From assembly GCA_963756715.1 (NCBI GenBank), contig CAVWOV010000020.1, positions 248,001-312,000 of the forward strand: 64,000 bases of DNA, given 5' to 3'. Below are positions 1-8,217 of this stretch, piece by piece. This DNA is from VAZQ01 sp963756715 (GTDB taxonomy: Bacteria > Pseudomonadota > Alphaproteobacteria > Rhizobiales > Xanthobacteraceae). Every line of letters starts with the position of its first letter. The stretch's first letter is position 1. The notes under the pieces are model-generated. The model was not told the DNA's origin. It was given only the letters and a program-made list of their open reading frames with translations, and searched no databases. Position numbers and translations under genes: made by a program.

Positions 1-39
1 AGCATGCCGGAGGTGCGGGGGAGTCAATTCCAGTCGTGC

Positions 40-366
40 TCAAGGGCGGTAATGCACCGCAAGCCAGATGGTGTCGCGGCCGGGTTCGGTCCAGGCCACG
101 CGGTGCCGCTGGTGCGCCGGAATGAGCAGATGATCTCCGGCAACAAGCGTGCGCGGCGCGGCCTCGCCCTCGAACAACACGCCAGCCGAACCGGCAAGCA
201 CAGTCACCCATTCGTGCCAGTCCTGGTCGTACCAGAAGCCGTCCGGGCTCTCATGGCCACGCGAGACGATGCGCTCAATGCGGACACTAGGTGAGGCGAC
301 GAGTTTGTCGATTTGTTCTTGCGGCAGGTCCGGCGGAATATCGGCAAAGAGATTCTGAGCAGCCAT
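40..366 (-). CDS. Cupin-domain protein
   Basis: A 108-residue single-domain cupin. The first metal-binding cupin motif is visible as DWHEWVTVLAGSAG and the second as GDHLLIPAHQRHRV; the glycine, proline and histidine spacing fits a small beta-barrel that binds a metal ion or small ligand. No substrate can be assigned. It has no signal peptide or membrane segment, so it is probably cytoplasmic. It begins 10 bases after the parE stop on the same strand and is probably co-transcribed with it. The assignment to the fold is firm; the biochemical role is unknown. Confidence 0.85.
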   Translation of the reverse strand: MAAQNLFADIPPDLPQEQIDKLVASPSVRIERIVSRGHESPDGFWYDQDWHEWVTVLAGSAGVLFEGEAAPRTLVAGDHLLIPAHQRHRVAWTEPGRDTIWLAVHYRP

Positions 367-376
367 CGGCGATCCG

Positions 377-2455
377 CTAGACGTCCAGCATCTCTTCGCT
401 CGCGAACTCCGCCTTCTCCTGGATGAAATCGAAGCGGGCCTCCGGCTTGTTGCCCATCAGCCGCTCGACCGAGCCGTCGGTGCCTTTGCGCTCGTCCTCG
501 ACCACCACGACGCGCAGCAATGTTCGCTTCTTCGGGTCCATGGTGGTTTCCTTGAGCTGGCTCGCCATCATCTCGCCCAGCCCCTTGAAGCGGCCGACAT
601 CCACGTTGGCGTTGGCGTGGAATTCCTTCTTGAGCAGTTCCGCCTTGTGCTTGTCGTCGCGCGCATAGACGGTCTTGCCGCCATGGGTGAGGCGGTAGAG
701 CGGCGGCACCGCGAGATAGAGGTGGCCGTCGTCGATCAGCTTCGGCATCTGGCGGTAGAAGAACGTGATCAGCAGTGACGCAATGTGCGCGCCGTCGACA
801 TCGGCGTCGGTCATCACGATCACCTTCTCGTAGCGCAGGTCCTGCTCGCGGTAGTGCGCGCCGTAGCCGGAGCCGAGCGCCTGGATGAGATCGGCGAGCT
901 GCTGGTTCTGCGCCAGCTTGTCCTTGCCGGCGGAGGCGACGTTGAGGATCTTTCCGCGCAGCGGCAGGATCGCCTGCGAGGCGCGGTCGCGCGCCTGCTT
1001 GGCGGAGCCGCCGGCCGAATCGCCCTCGACGATGAATATCTCCGAGCCCTGCGCCGCGGTGTTGGTGCAATCGGCAAGCTTGCCGGGAAGCCGCAGCTTG
1101 CGCACCGCGGACTTTCGCGAAATCTCCTTTTCCTGGCGGCGGCGCACGCGTTCGTCGGCGCGCTCGACCACGAAATCGAGCAGTTTGTTGGCTTGCATCG
1201 GATTGCCGGCAAGCCAGTGATCGAACGGGTCCTTGATCGCGTTCTCGACAATGCGCGTCGCTTCGGCAGTGGCGAGCCGGTCCTTGGTCTGGCCCTGGAA
1301 TTCCGGCTCGCGGATGAACACCGACATCATGCAGCCGGCGCCGGTCATGACGTCGTCCGAGGTGATCGATGCCGCGCGCTTGCCCTGGCCCACGCGCTCG
1401 GCGTGATCCTTGAGGCCTTTGGTGAGGGCGCTGCGCAGTCCCGATTCATGGGTGCCGCCGTCCGGCGTCGGGATGGTGTTGCAATAGGATGAGAGAAAGC
1501 CATCCATGTCGGCAGTCCAGGCGACCGCCCATTCGGCGCCGCCATGCTTGCCAGTCTTGCCGGCGCTGCCGGTGAAGATGTCGGGATGCACCAGCGTCGC
1601 GCCGTCAAGCTGCGCACTGAGATAATCCTTGAGGCCCTGCGCGAAGTGGAACGTCGCCTTCTCGGGCACGTCGTCGCCGCGCAACAGTTCCTTCGCGCAC
1701 GACCAGCGGATCTCGACGCCGCCGTAGAGGTAGGCCTTCGAGCGCGCCATTTTGAAGATGCGCTCGGGACGGAAATGCGCGCTCTTGCCGAAAATCTCCG
1801 GATCGGGACGGAAGCGCACCTTGGTGCCGCGCCGGTTCGGCGCGCGCCCGGCCTTCTCCAGCTTGCCCTTCGGCTTGCCGCGCTCGAATGCCATGCGGTA
1901 GAGCGTCTGTTCGCGCGCGACCTCGACCTCCATGCGTTCCGACAGCGCATTCGCCACCGACACACCGACGCCGTGCAAGCCGCCTGAGGTTTCGTACACA
2001 TCCGAATCGAATTTGCCGCCGGCGTGCAGCGTTGTCATGATCACTTCGAGCGCCGACTTGTTCTTGAACTTCGGATGCGGATCGATCGGAATGCCGCGGC
2101 CGTTATCGGTGACCGTGACGAAGCCATCGGCCTCCATCTCGACGTCGATCCAGTCGGCATGTCCGGCAAGCGCCTCGTCCATGGCATTGTCGATCACCTC
2201 GGCGAAGAGGTGATGCAGCGCCTTCTCGTCGGTGCCGCCGATATACATGCCGGGCCGCCGGCGTACCGGTTCGAGCCCTTCCAGCACCTCGATGTGCTTT
2301 GCGGTGTAGCCCGACTCGGCACTCGTTCGCGCGCGCGCACGGACCGCAGGATTGCTGCGCGCACCGGTGCGGCGTGGTGACGAATCAGGCAGTTCCGCAA
2401 ACAGGTCGCGGGTCTTGGCGGCTGCTTTGGCAGCGGATTTTACGGTCTTGGCCAT
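377..2455 (-). CDS. parE: DNA topoisomerase IV subunit B
   Basis: ATPase subunit of topoisomerase IV, which with ParC decatenates daughter chromosomes. The 692-residue protein shows the GHKL ATPase motifs in order: VIDNAMDEAL, DNGRGIP and GGLHGVGVSVANALS. It then has the TOPRIM motifs IVEGDSAGGSAKQARD and DADVDGAH, and ends with the usual GDSAGG-type C-terminal fold. ParE is preferred over GyrB because it is short and lacks a GyrB-type insert. An in-frame ATG at 2527 exists, but the ATG at 2455 (MAKTVKSAAK) is chosen because the longer version would read into the palindromic repeat at 2484-2646. The N-terminal ~50 residues are basic and low-complexity. Confidence 0.93.
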   Translation of the reverse strand: MAKTVKSAAKAAAKTRDLFAELPDSSPRRTGARSNPAVRARARTSAESGYTAKHIEVLEGLEPVRRRPGMYIGGTDEKALHHLFAEVIDNAMDEALAGHADWIDVEMEADGFVTVTDNGRGIPIDPHPKFKNKSALEVIMTTLHAGGKFDSDVYETSGGLHGVGVSVANALSERMEVEVAREQTLYRMAFERGKPKGKLEKAGRAPNRRGTKVRFRPDPEIFGKSAHFRPERIFKMARSKAYLYGGVEIRWSCAKELLRGDDVPEKATFHFAQGLKDYLSAQLDGATLVHPDIFTGSAGKTGKHGGAEWAVAWTADMDGFLSSYCNTIPTPDGGTHESGLRSALTKGLKDHAERVGQGKRAASITSDDVMTGAGCMMSVFIREPEFQGQTKDRLATAEATRIVENAIKDPFDHWLAGNPMQANKLLDFVVERADERVRRRQEKEISRKSAVRKLRLPGKLADCTNTAAQGSEIFIVEGDSAGGSAKQARDRASQAILPLRGKILNVASAGKDKLAQNQQLADLIQALGSGYGAHYREQDLRYEKVIVMTDADVDGAHIASLLITFFYRQMPKLIDDGHLYLAVPPLYRLTHGGKTVYARDDKHKAELLKKEFHANANVDVGRFKGLGEMMASQLKETTMDPKKRTLLRVVVVEDERKGTDGSVERLMGNKPEARFDFIQEKAEFASEEMLDV

Positions 2456-2483
2456 GTTGTTCCGTCGGTCTTGAAATGAGGCA

Positions 2484-2646
2484 AGTGTCCCGATTCCGAA
2501 GTTCGCATCATTGTCCGGCAGCCCCATTTGCGAACTTCGGAATCGAAGGACACTAGCAACTTATTGATCCAGTGTGGCTTTGGTTCAAAAGTCCGCATAT
2601 TGAACTCGCCGCAAAAATGATGCGGACTTCTGAACCGCCACACTGG
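2484..2646. repeat. Two-hairpin palindromic element, copy 1 (upstream of parE)
   Basis: Two long imperfect inverted repeats sit side by side. Hairpin A spans 2484-2554 (arms beginning AGTGTCC and ending GGACACT; inner arm ATTCCGAAGTTCGCA paired with TGCGAACTTCGGAAT). Hairpin B spans 2569-2646 (arms CCAGTGTGG and CCACACTGG; inner arm AAGTCCGCAT paired with ATGCGGACTT). The linker ACTAGCAACTTATTGATCC between them resembles the linker of the copy at 30320-30482, as does the loop CGGCAGCCCCATTTG of hairpin A. It lies 29 bases upstream of the parE start codon. Confidence 0.85.
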
Positions 2647-2712
2647 CGAATCACGTCGCTCGACTATGCCATGGCCGAGGCCGGATCGTGACGCAATCTG
2701 ACGCAGTGAAAA

Positions 2713-2739
2713 CGCGTCGCACCGCCCGATTGCGACGCG
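2713..2739. repeat. Short inverted repeat in the parE / unknown-gene spacer
   Basis: The arms CGCGTCGCA (2713-2721) and TGCGACGCG (2731-2739) are perfect 9-bp complements around a 9-base loop. The repeat lies in the 400-base divergent spacer between parE and the gene at 2863. Apart from it and the two-hairpin element, the spacer shows an AT-rich stretch (2741-2830) with TACAAT at 2765-2770, but no convincing -35 partner. It could be an operator or a stem; no regulator can be named. Confidence 0.45.
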
Positions 2740-2862
2740 GTCACAATATGTTGCGCTGGAACATTACAATCAATTCATTTTGAACCACCGGATGGCCCCC
2801 GCTCCGCCACGATAGTTACAAATTCATGGTGCCAAATTTCAGGAAACCAAGAGGAGTTCGCC

Positions 2863-3672
2863 ATGTTCGACCTCAACCGTTTGCTGCGGTTGAAATCGTC
2901 CACCCCCGCGGTCGATTTCAATGCCATGCTGAATTGGAAGCTGCTGCGGGGCAGCCACGAGTTTCCCGGACCCGACGGCGGCACGTGCATCAACGAGGCG
3001 GCAATCGTCGCGGCCGGCTATCCCTACCGGTCGGTGCAGTCGATCGATGACTGTCCAAAATCTTTCTCGCGTCCGATGGCGTTGTTTGCGATGTGTCTCA
3101 ACGATGCGCTCGACGACGATCTTCGGCAGGAATTGCTCATGCAATTCGTAACGCGTCTGCCCGGTTCGGCCGACGAGCCGCGCGCCGAGCTTGAACGCGC
3201 GCAGTACCTCATGACCCGCATCGCGACCGATGTTCTGGCCCCTGCGCTGGCGCGGGCCGGGTTGGCGGAACTGGCCGACCGCTGCCAGTCGATCACGACG
3301 GCGCAGGACTTATTCTATCTTGCTCATTCGATCCGCGGCGATACCTATTCGCGTTCGGGCTTGCACCTGCTGCTGATCTCCGCGTGCGATCACGCCGCCG
3401 ATGCGGCCGAGCAGTGGGGTTCCGCGCGGGCGACCGACATCGTGCTGAGCGCCTCTCGCGTCGTCGGCGAAGTTGCCGCGGCGGTGTGCGATCACGCTCC
3501 GCCATCCTGCCGGGACCGTGCAACCGCCGACGTTTATCGCCAGACGGCGGCGATCCTCGCCGATGCGCTGAAGATTGGAAATCACTCTGATCTGACCGAG
3601 GGTGACATGGCGGTGTTGCGGCTGGCGGATGCCAAGCAGGCGGCTGCAAAACGCGAGCAGACGGCGGCGTAG
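2863..3672 (+). CDS. Conserved protein of unknown function
   Basis: A 269-residue, mostly helical, soluble protein. I do not recognise the family. It begins MFDLNRLLRL, has a segment GPDGGTCINEAAIVAAGYPYR near residue 45, then alanine- and arginine-rich helices, and ends with a charged alanine-rich tail. Cysteines are scattered without a clear metal-binding spacing. There is no signal peptide or membrane span. A good ribosome-binding site (GAGGAG, about 2850) precedes the ATG. It is transcribed alone, divergently from parE, and is followed by a rho-independent terminator at 3711-3738. Codon use and GC match the surrounding chromosome. Confidence 0.8.
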   Translation: MFDLNRLLRLKSSTPAVDFNAMLNWKLLRGSHEFPGPDGGTCINEAAIVAAGYPYRSVQSIDDCPKSFSRPMALFAMCLNDALDDDLRQELLMQFVTRLPGSADEPRAELERAQYLMTRIATDVLAPALARAGLAELADRCQSITTAQDLFYLAHSIRGDTYSRSGLHLLLISACDHAADAAEQWGSARATDIVLSASRVVGEVAAAVCDHAPPSCRDRATADVYRQTAAILADALKIGNHSDLTEGDMAVLRLADAKQAAAKREQTAA

Positions 3673-3710
3673 CCTGATCCGCATCGCGCGTTATCCCTGA
3701 TCGGTTTCAG

Positions 3711-3738
3711 GCCCGGCGGACTTGTTCCGCCGGGCTTT
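3711..3738 (+). terminator. Rho-independent terminator after the unknown gene
   Basis: The stem GCCCGGCGGA / TCCGCCGGGC (10 bp) surrounds the loop CTTGT and is followed by a short T-rich tail (TTTGCT). It lies 39 bases after the stop codon of the gene ending at 3672. Confidence 0.75.
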
Positions 3739-3836
3739 GCTGTCTTGACGATTGCCACGACAGGTCTCCGCAAGGACTGGTCACGCTGGTTGCGGGAGGT
3801 TAAACCCTGAATGGTTCGTCAGGGGCATCTTCCCGC

Positions 3837-4376
3837 ATGTTTGAAAGTTTCGAGGCTCACGCCCAACAGGTCGTGGAGTTTGTGAAAGCCCACGAAGTGT
3901 GGGCGGCGCCGATCGTTTTCGCACTCGCCTTCGCTGAATCTCTCGCTTTCATCTCGCTGCTCGTTCCGGCCTGGGCCGCCCTGGTGGGCATCGGCGTGCT
4001 GATCGCGTCGGGCGGCGTCAATTTCTGGCCGGTCTGGGTCGCGGGCGCGGTCGGCGCGGCGCTCGGCGATTGGTTGTCCTATTGGGTCGGCGTTAAGCTT
4101 GGCCCCCCGGTCGCGCATATCTGGCCGCTGTCGCGCCATCCCGACCTGATCCCGCGCGGCGAGCGGTTCGTGAATAACTGGGGCGTGCTGGGAATTTTCA
4201 TCGGCCGTTTCTTCGGGCCGCTGCGGGCCTCGGTGCCGCTGGTCGCCGGGATTTTCGCCATGCCGTACTGGCGTTTTCAGATTGCGAATTTCACCTCCGC
4301 ATTCGTCTGGGCGGGCGTGCTGCTGACGCTCGGCGATGTTGCCACCAAGATCGTGAAGTGGGTCTGGGGCGGTTGA
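3837..4376 (+). CDS. DedA-family inner-membrane protein
   Basis: A 179-residue integral membrane protein of the DedA/SNARE-associated family, whose members act in lipid-carrier translocation and envelope homeostasis. The family signature is visible: an acidic residue in the first hydrophobic segment (ALAFAESLAFISLLVPAWA), GDWLSYWVG in the middle, and the R-F-x-GP-x-R-x-x-x-P-x-x-AG core (GRFFGPLRASVPLVAGIFAM), followed by a C-terminal span. About four to five hydrophobic stretches are seen. The ATG at 3837 follows an AGGGGC ribosome-binding site. It appears to be a single-gene unit. The precise substrate cannot be read from sequence. Confidence 0.9.
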   Translation: MFESFEAHAQQVVEFVKAHEVWAAPIVFALAFAESLAFISLLVPAWAALVGIGVLIASGGVNFWPVWVAGAVGAALGDWLSYWVGVKLGPPVAHIWPLSRHPDLIPRGERFVNNWGVLGIFIGRFFGPLRASVPLVAGIFAMPYWRFQIANFTSAFVWAGVLLTLGDVATKIVKWVWGG

Positions 4377-4434
4377 GCTAGGTTCTCGTCCTGCGGGCGC
4401 TCCTCAGCATGAGGCCGCACAAGTGGCGGCATCG

Positions 4435-6699
4435 TCATGGATTGAGATTGCGCATGATCGAACCGATGATGTTGGAATAATCGTCGGTCCAGACCCATTG
4501 CTTGGGATCGGGTTCCCGGATCTCCCACCCGTTGGAATGTGCCAGCGCGCCGAAGTCTTCGTCGGTGCGCGCAACCGCCGCGACCGTGCCGGCGAACTTG
4601 TAGGGATCGGATGCCTCATCGAGGTCGGCGCTTTCGTCAACGCGCGTAACCAGCCCGTTGGCCGCCGCGATGCCGGCCACCACCGATGCAAGTTCGAGAT
4701 GCCGGTTCGAGATGTGCAGAACGACCACGCCGTGCGGGCTGATCTTCCTGAGATAGATCGCCATCGCCTCGCGGGTGAGCAGGTGGATGGGGATGGCGTC
4801 GGAGGAGAAGGCATCGACGATAATGAGGTCGTAGGCGCCGTCCGGCGCTTCGGCGAGCGTCAGCCGTGCATCGCCGAGCATGATCGGCACATCGGGCCGG
4901 CAGTCGGCGAGAAAGCTGAACAGCGCGCGATCACGGGCGATGCGGATCGCCGCCGGATCGATCTCGTAATAGTGCACGGTGTCTTCCGGGGCCGCGCGGC
5001 AGGCGAGGGTGCCGGTGCCCAGCCCGACCACCGCGTAGCGCAGCGGCGCGGGCGCCATGCGCGCACGTACTGCGTCGATCGCCTGCGCAATGGAGGAGCC
5101 GTCGAAATAGTAGAGCAGCGGCTCCGGCGGTCCCGTCACCGGCAGCCCATTATCGTCGCGGATGCGCTGGGCGCCATGCATCGTGGTGCCGTGCTGCAGC
5201 ACGCGAAACCGGCCGTCCGACGATTCCACCACCTTGAAGATGCCGAAGAAGCTGCGCACCGCGGTCGACCCGGATTGCTCGAAGACGACGTGGCCGGCGA
5301 TCAGCACGAAAGCCACGATCGCGGCGAATGGCAGCGGCGCACGCCAGAACAGCACGCTGACCAGAAGCAGCGCAAAGACGATGCGCTGGAATGTGGTTTC
5401 GGTCATCACCGCCGTGGCGTTCGCCCACCAGACGAGCGCCAGTACGCCCAAGGCGATTGCGCCGAACAGCGCGTAGCGCAGCGGGAGGCTTCGCGGCAGC
5501 GCGAGCCCCGGCCGGCAGAGCACCGCCAGTGCAATCAGGATCGGGTATTCCGCCACCCAGGTGAATGTGTGCGGCGCAATCAGCGCAGCCGCGATGCCGC
5601 CGATCATTCCGCCAACCGACATCCACAGATAGAAGCCGGTGAGATATCTCGCCGCCGGCCGTCGGCGCGCCAGTTCGCCATGACACATCAGGGCGCAGAC
5701 GAAGAACACCACGAGATGCACCGCGATAAGTCCGACGATGGTCTTCACCGGTTCAAAGATCACGATGGCGATGAAGCCGATGATGAACAGCGGCTGGACA
5801 TCGACCACCAGCCAATGGGGAATGACCGGCCGCCGGGCGAAAACGATGACAAACGTCAGGAGATAAAGCGCGAGCGGCAGCACCCAGAGCAACGGCACGG
5901 CGGCGACATCGATGGAAATGTGCGCCGTGACCGCGACCAGGAGGCCGGACGGAACGGCCGCGAGCGCAACCCAGGTCAGGGCATTCTGCCAGGTCGGCGG
6001 CGCAGCGTCGGCGGTACCCGCATCCGTAGCGTCCGGAAGCTTTGCCGGAGAGCGCCAGAGCAGCGCGCCGCAGCCGGCGATCAGCATGATGAGAACAACG
6101 AAACCGGCGGACCAAAGCCGGGTCTGATCGTTCAGGCGGACGAACGGCTCCAGGAGCAGGGGGTAGGAGAGCAGCGCGAGGAAGCTGCCAACATTGCTGG
6201 CCGCATACAGAAAGTAGGGGTCCCGTGCCGACGGGTGTCCGGTCCGCGCGAACCAGGCCTGCAGCAGTGGCGCGTTGGCGGAAAGCGCGAAGAACGGCAG
6301 CCCGATCGAGGCGGCGAACAGGCCGATCAGCCAGAATGCTTCACCGACTGCGGGCGGGCGGCCCCAGCCGGCGGCGATCGAGAGCGGCAGCGTGACGATG
6401 GCGCCGATCATCAGCGCGACGTGGAGGACGACGGCCATGCGCACCGTCGCGTAGCGGGTCAGCAGATGCGCATAGGCGTAACCGGCAAGCAGCGCGGCCT
6501 GAAAGAACACGATCGCCACCGACCACACCGCGGGCGCGCCGCCGAACCGCGGCAGCACCATCTTGGTGAACATCGGCTGCACCGCGAACAAGAGCGCAGC
6601 GCTGACAAAGATCGCGACGCCATAGGCCGCGAGCAGCAAAGCGTAGCCGCGTGCCGTCGCGCGCGGCGTTTCGCTCACCAGGAGATCGGGGGCTGTCAT
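4435..6699 (-). CDS. Fused membrane transporter-like / spermidine synthase-like protein
   Basis: A 754-residue fusion. Roughly residues 15-470 hold many hydrophobic spans resembling an MFS-type membrane domain (first span YALLLAAYGVAIFVSAALLF). The C-terminal ~250 residues are a Rossmann methyltransferase fold of the spermidine synthase family: VVGLGTGTLACRA is the glycine-rich nucleotide loop, YYEIDPAAIRIAR the acidic strand 2, and DLIIVDAFSSDAIPIHLLT the catalytic-region motif. Proteins of this architecture are annotated as fused MFS/spermidine synthase, but their real reaction is unsettled, so polyamine synthesis should not be assumed. It stands alone on the minus strand, convergent with the DedA gene. 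Confidence 0.85.
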   Translation of the reverse strand: MTAPDLLVSETPRATARGYALLLAAYGVAIFVSAALLFAVQPMFTKMVLPRFGGAPAVWSVAIVFFQAALLAGYAYAHLLTRYATVRMAVVLHVALMIGAIVTLPLSIAAGWGRPPAVGEAFWLIGLFAASIGLPFFALSANAPLLQAWFARTGHPSARDPYFLYAASNVGSFLALLSYPLLLEPFVRLNDQTRLWSAGFVVLIMLIAGCGALLWRSPAKLPDATDAGTADAAPPTWQNALTWVALAAVPSGLLVAVTAHISIDVAAVPLLWVLPLALYLLTFVIVFARRPVIPHWLVVDVQPLFIIGFIAIVIFEPVKTIVGLIAVHLVVFFVCALMCHGELARRRPAARYLTGFYLWMSVGGMIGGIAAALIAPHTFTWVAEYPILIALAVLCRPGLALPRSLPLRYALFGAIALGVLALVWWANATAVMTETTFQRIVFALLLVSVLFWRAPLPFAAIVAFVLIAGHVVFEQSGSTAVRSFFGIFKVVESSDGRFRVLQHGTTMHGAQRIRDDNGLPVTGPPEPLLYYFDGSSIAQAIDAVRARMAPAPLRYAVVGLGTGTLACRAAPEDTVHYYEIDPAAIRIARDRALFSFLADCRPDVPIMLGDARLTLAEAPDGAYDLIIVDAFSSDAIPIHLLTREAMAIYLRKISPHGVVVLHISNRHLELASVVAGIAAANGLVTRVDESADLDEASDPYKFAGTVAAVARTDEDFGALAHSNGWEIREPDPKQWVWTDDYSNIIGSIMRNLNP

Positions 6700-6843
6700 G
6701 ATGTTGCAGGTCGGGCCTTACCGCGTCACGACTGAGCGCACAGCCGTATTCGGAGAGCTGGAGCATATCACATTTCACATGGCTGCTTCTTGTTCTCGGG
6801 CGCCGGCCGGAGCCGGCATAGTGGGGGCCGCGCGCTCCCGTTC

Positions 6844-6872
6844 TTGACCCGCAACCCGCCGGCCGCTATAGC
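6844..6872 (+). promoter_or_regulatory. Candidate promoter upstream of argC
   Basis: TTGACC at 6844-6849 and TATAGC at 6867-6872 are separated by exactly 17 bases, a good match to a housekeeping sigma factor promoter. It lies in the 348-base spacer between the fusion gene (6699) and argC (7048). Transcription would begin just before the short reading frame at 6881. This is from consensus match only. Confidence 0.5.
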
Positions 6873-6880
6873 GCCGTGCC

Positions 6881-6952
6881 ATGAACATGATCACCGATAA
6901 CACGTCACACCGCCGCCGCGCCGTTGCGGCGAGAGCGTGCGATCGCCGGTGA
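6881..6952 (+). CDS. Candidate arginine-rich leader peptide upstream of argC
   Basis: A 23-codon frame starts with ATG 9 bases after the candidate -10 box and ends TGA at 6950-6952. Its second half reads HRRRAVAARACDRR: seven arginines in 23 residues. A hairpin with about ten paired bases (GCGTGCGATC at 6935-6944 with GATCGTCACGC at 6951-6961) overlaps its stop codon, and a smaller GC stem lies just upstream. No T-run follows the hairpin. The layout resembles a ribosome-mediated attenuator responding to arginine, which would suit argC. However, arginine codons are common by chance in GC-rich DNA and no strong ribosome-binding site is present. Confidence 0.3.
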   Translation: MNMITDNTSHRRRAVAARACDRR

Positions 6953-7047
6953 TCGTCACGCATGCCGCCGGACGAGGCTCCGCGGCACTTTCTCCCTTCG
7001 TCGCAGTCCTCTCATCCGGCCGTGCTGTCCGACTGGAGACGTGAACT

Positions 7048-8136
7048 ATGGCCAATAGCCACTCGGCGACCAGCAAGGTGAAGGTCGGCATCCTGGGCGC
7101 GTCCGGATATACCGGCGCCGAACTGGTCCGGCTTCTCTTGCGGCATCCGCACATCGAGATTGCATTGCTCACCGCCGACCGCCGCGCCGGGCAGGAGATG
7201 CGCCAGGTCTTCCCGCAATTCTCACCTTATGCGTTGCCTCCGCTCGTCGCGATTGACGGCATCGCGTGGGAGAAGTCGGGGCTTGGATTGATCTTCTGCG
7301 CGCTGCCGCACGCGACCACGCAGAAGGTGATCAAGGACCTGCTCACGCGGGCGCCGCAGACCAAGGTGGTCGATCTCTCCGCCGACTTCCGGCTCGCCGA
7401 CACCTCGGCCTATGCGCGCTGGTACGGCCACGAGCATCATGCGACGGACTTGCAGCCGGAAGCCGTCTACGGGCTGAGCGAGGTCTACCGGCGCGAGATC
7501 GCGAAGGCGCGGCTGGTCGCCAATCCGGGCTGCTACACCACCTGCGCGCAACTGCCGTTGATCCCGCTGCTGCGGGCGGGTGCGATCGATGCCGGCGAGA
7601 TCGTGATCGACGCCAAGTCCGGCATGACCGGGGCGGGCAGGGCCGCCAAGGAGGCGATGCTGTTCTCCGAAGTGTCTGAGGGCTTCCATGCCTACGGCGT
7701 CGGCCACCATCGCCACATGGCGGAACTCGACCAGGAGTTTTCCAAGGCGGCGGGAAAGGAGGTCATCGTGACCTTCACGCCGCACCTCGTGCCGATGAAC
7801 CGCGGCATTCTATCGACCATCTACGTGCGCTCGGCGGACGGCTCGACAAACGAAACCGTCGCGGAAGAACTCCACGCGATACTCGTGAAGACCTATGTGA
7901 ACGAGCCGTTCGTGCACGTCCTGCCGTTCGGCGAGATGCCGCAGACCCGCCATGTGCGCGGCTCCAACATGACGTTCATCGGCGTCACGAAGGACCGTAT
8001 TCCGGGCCGAGCCATTATCTGCTCGGCGCTCGACAATCTCACCAAGGGCGCGTCCGGCCAGGCGGTGCAGAACATGAACCTGATGCTTGGCTTCCCGGAG
8101 ACCACCGGCCTTGAGCAGGTCGCGCTGTTTCCGTGA
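7048..8136 (+). CDS. argC: N-acetyl-gamma-glutamyl-phosphate reductase
   Basis: Third enzyme of arginine biosynthesis: NADPH-dependent reduction of N-acetylglutamyl phosphate to the semialdehyde. The 362-residue protein has the nucleotide-binding loop GILGASGYTGAELVRLL near residue 14, the active-site cysteine in VANPGCYTTCAQLPL (about residue 158), and the C-terminal KGASGQAVQNMNLMLG motif. It is somewhat longer than many family members because of about ten extra N-terminal residues. The ATG is preceded by GGAG at 7034. It appears to be a one-gene transcription unit with a long leader (see the candidate promoter and leader peptide upstream) and converges on phaC. Confidence 0.95.
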   Translation: MANSHSATSKVKVGILGASGYTGAELVRLLLRHPHIEIALLTADRRAGQEMRQVFPQFSPYALPPLVAIDGIAWEKSGLGLIFCALPHATTQKVIKDLLTRAPQTKVVDLSADFRLADTSAYARWYGHEHHATDLQPEAVYGLSEVYRREIAKARLVANPGCYTTCAQLPLIPLLRAGAIDAGEIVIDAKSGMTGAGRAAKEAMLFSEVSEGFHAYGVGHHRHMAELDQEFSKAAGKEVIVTFTPHLVPMNRGILSTIYVRSADGSTNETVAEELHAILVKTYVNEPFVHVLPFGEMPQTRHVRGSNMTFIGVTKDRIPGRAIICSALDNLTKGASGQAVQNMNLMLGFPETTGLEQVALFP

Positions 8137-8217
8137 CGGTGCGATGTCGCCGCGTGTGCACCGGCAATGCTGGCCGAGCCATGCGGCGGTGGACGCGCAT
8201 GGCGGAAAGCCAGCGGT

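Noticed and set aside
4423..6735. A 770-codon open frame on the plus strand opposite the membrane/spermidine synthase-like gene
   Set aside because: Its product is a low-complexity Arg/Gly/Asp/His-rich string without domains. The minus-strand frame has clear membrane spans and a methyltransferase fold. Long antisense frames are expected in GC-rich DNA.
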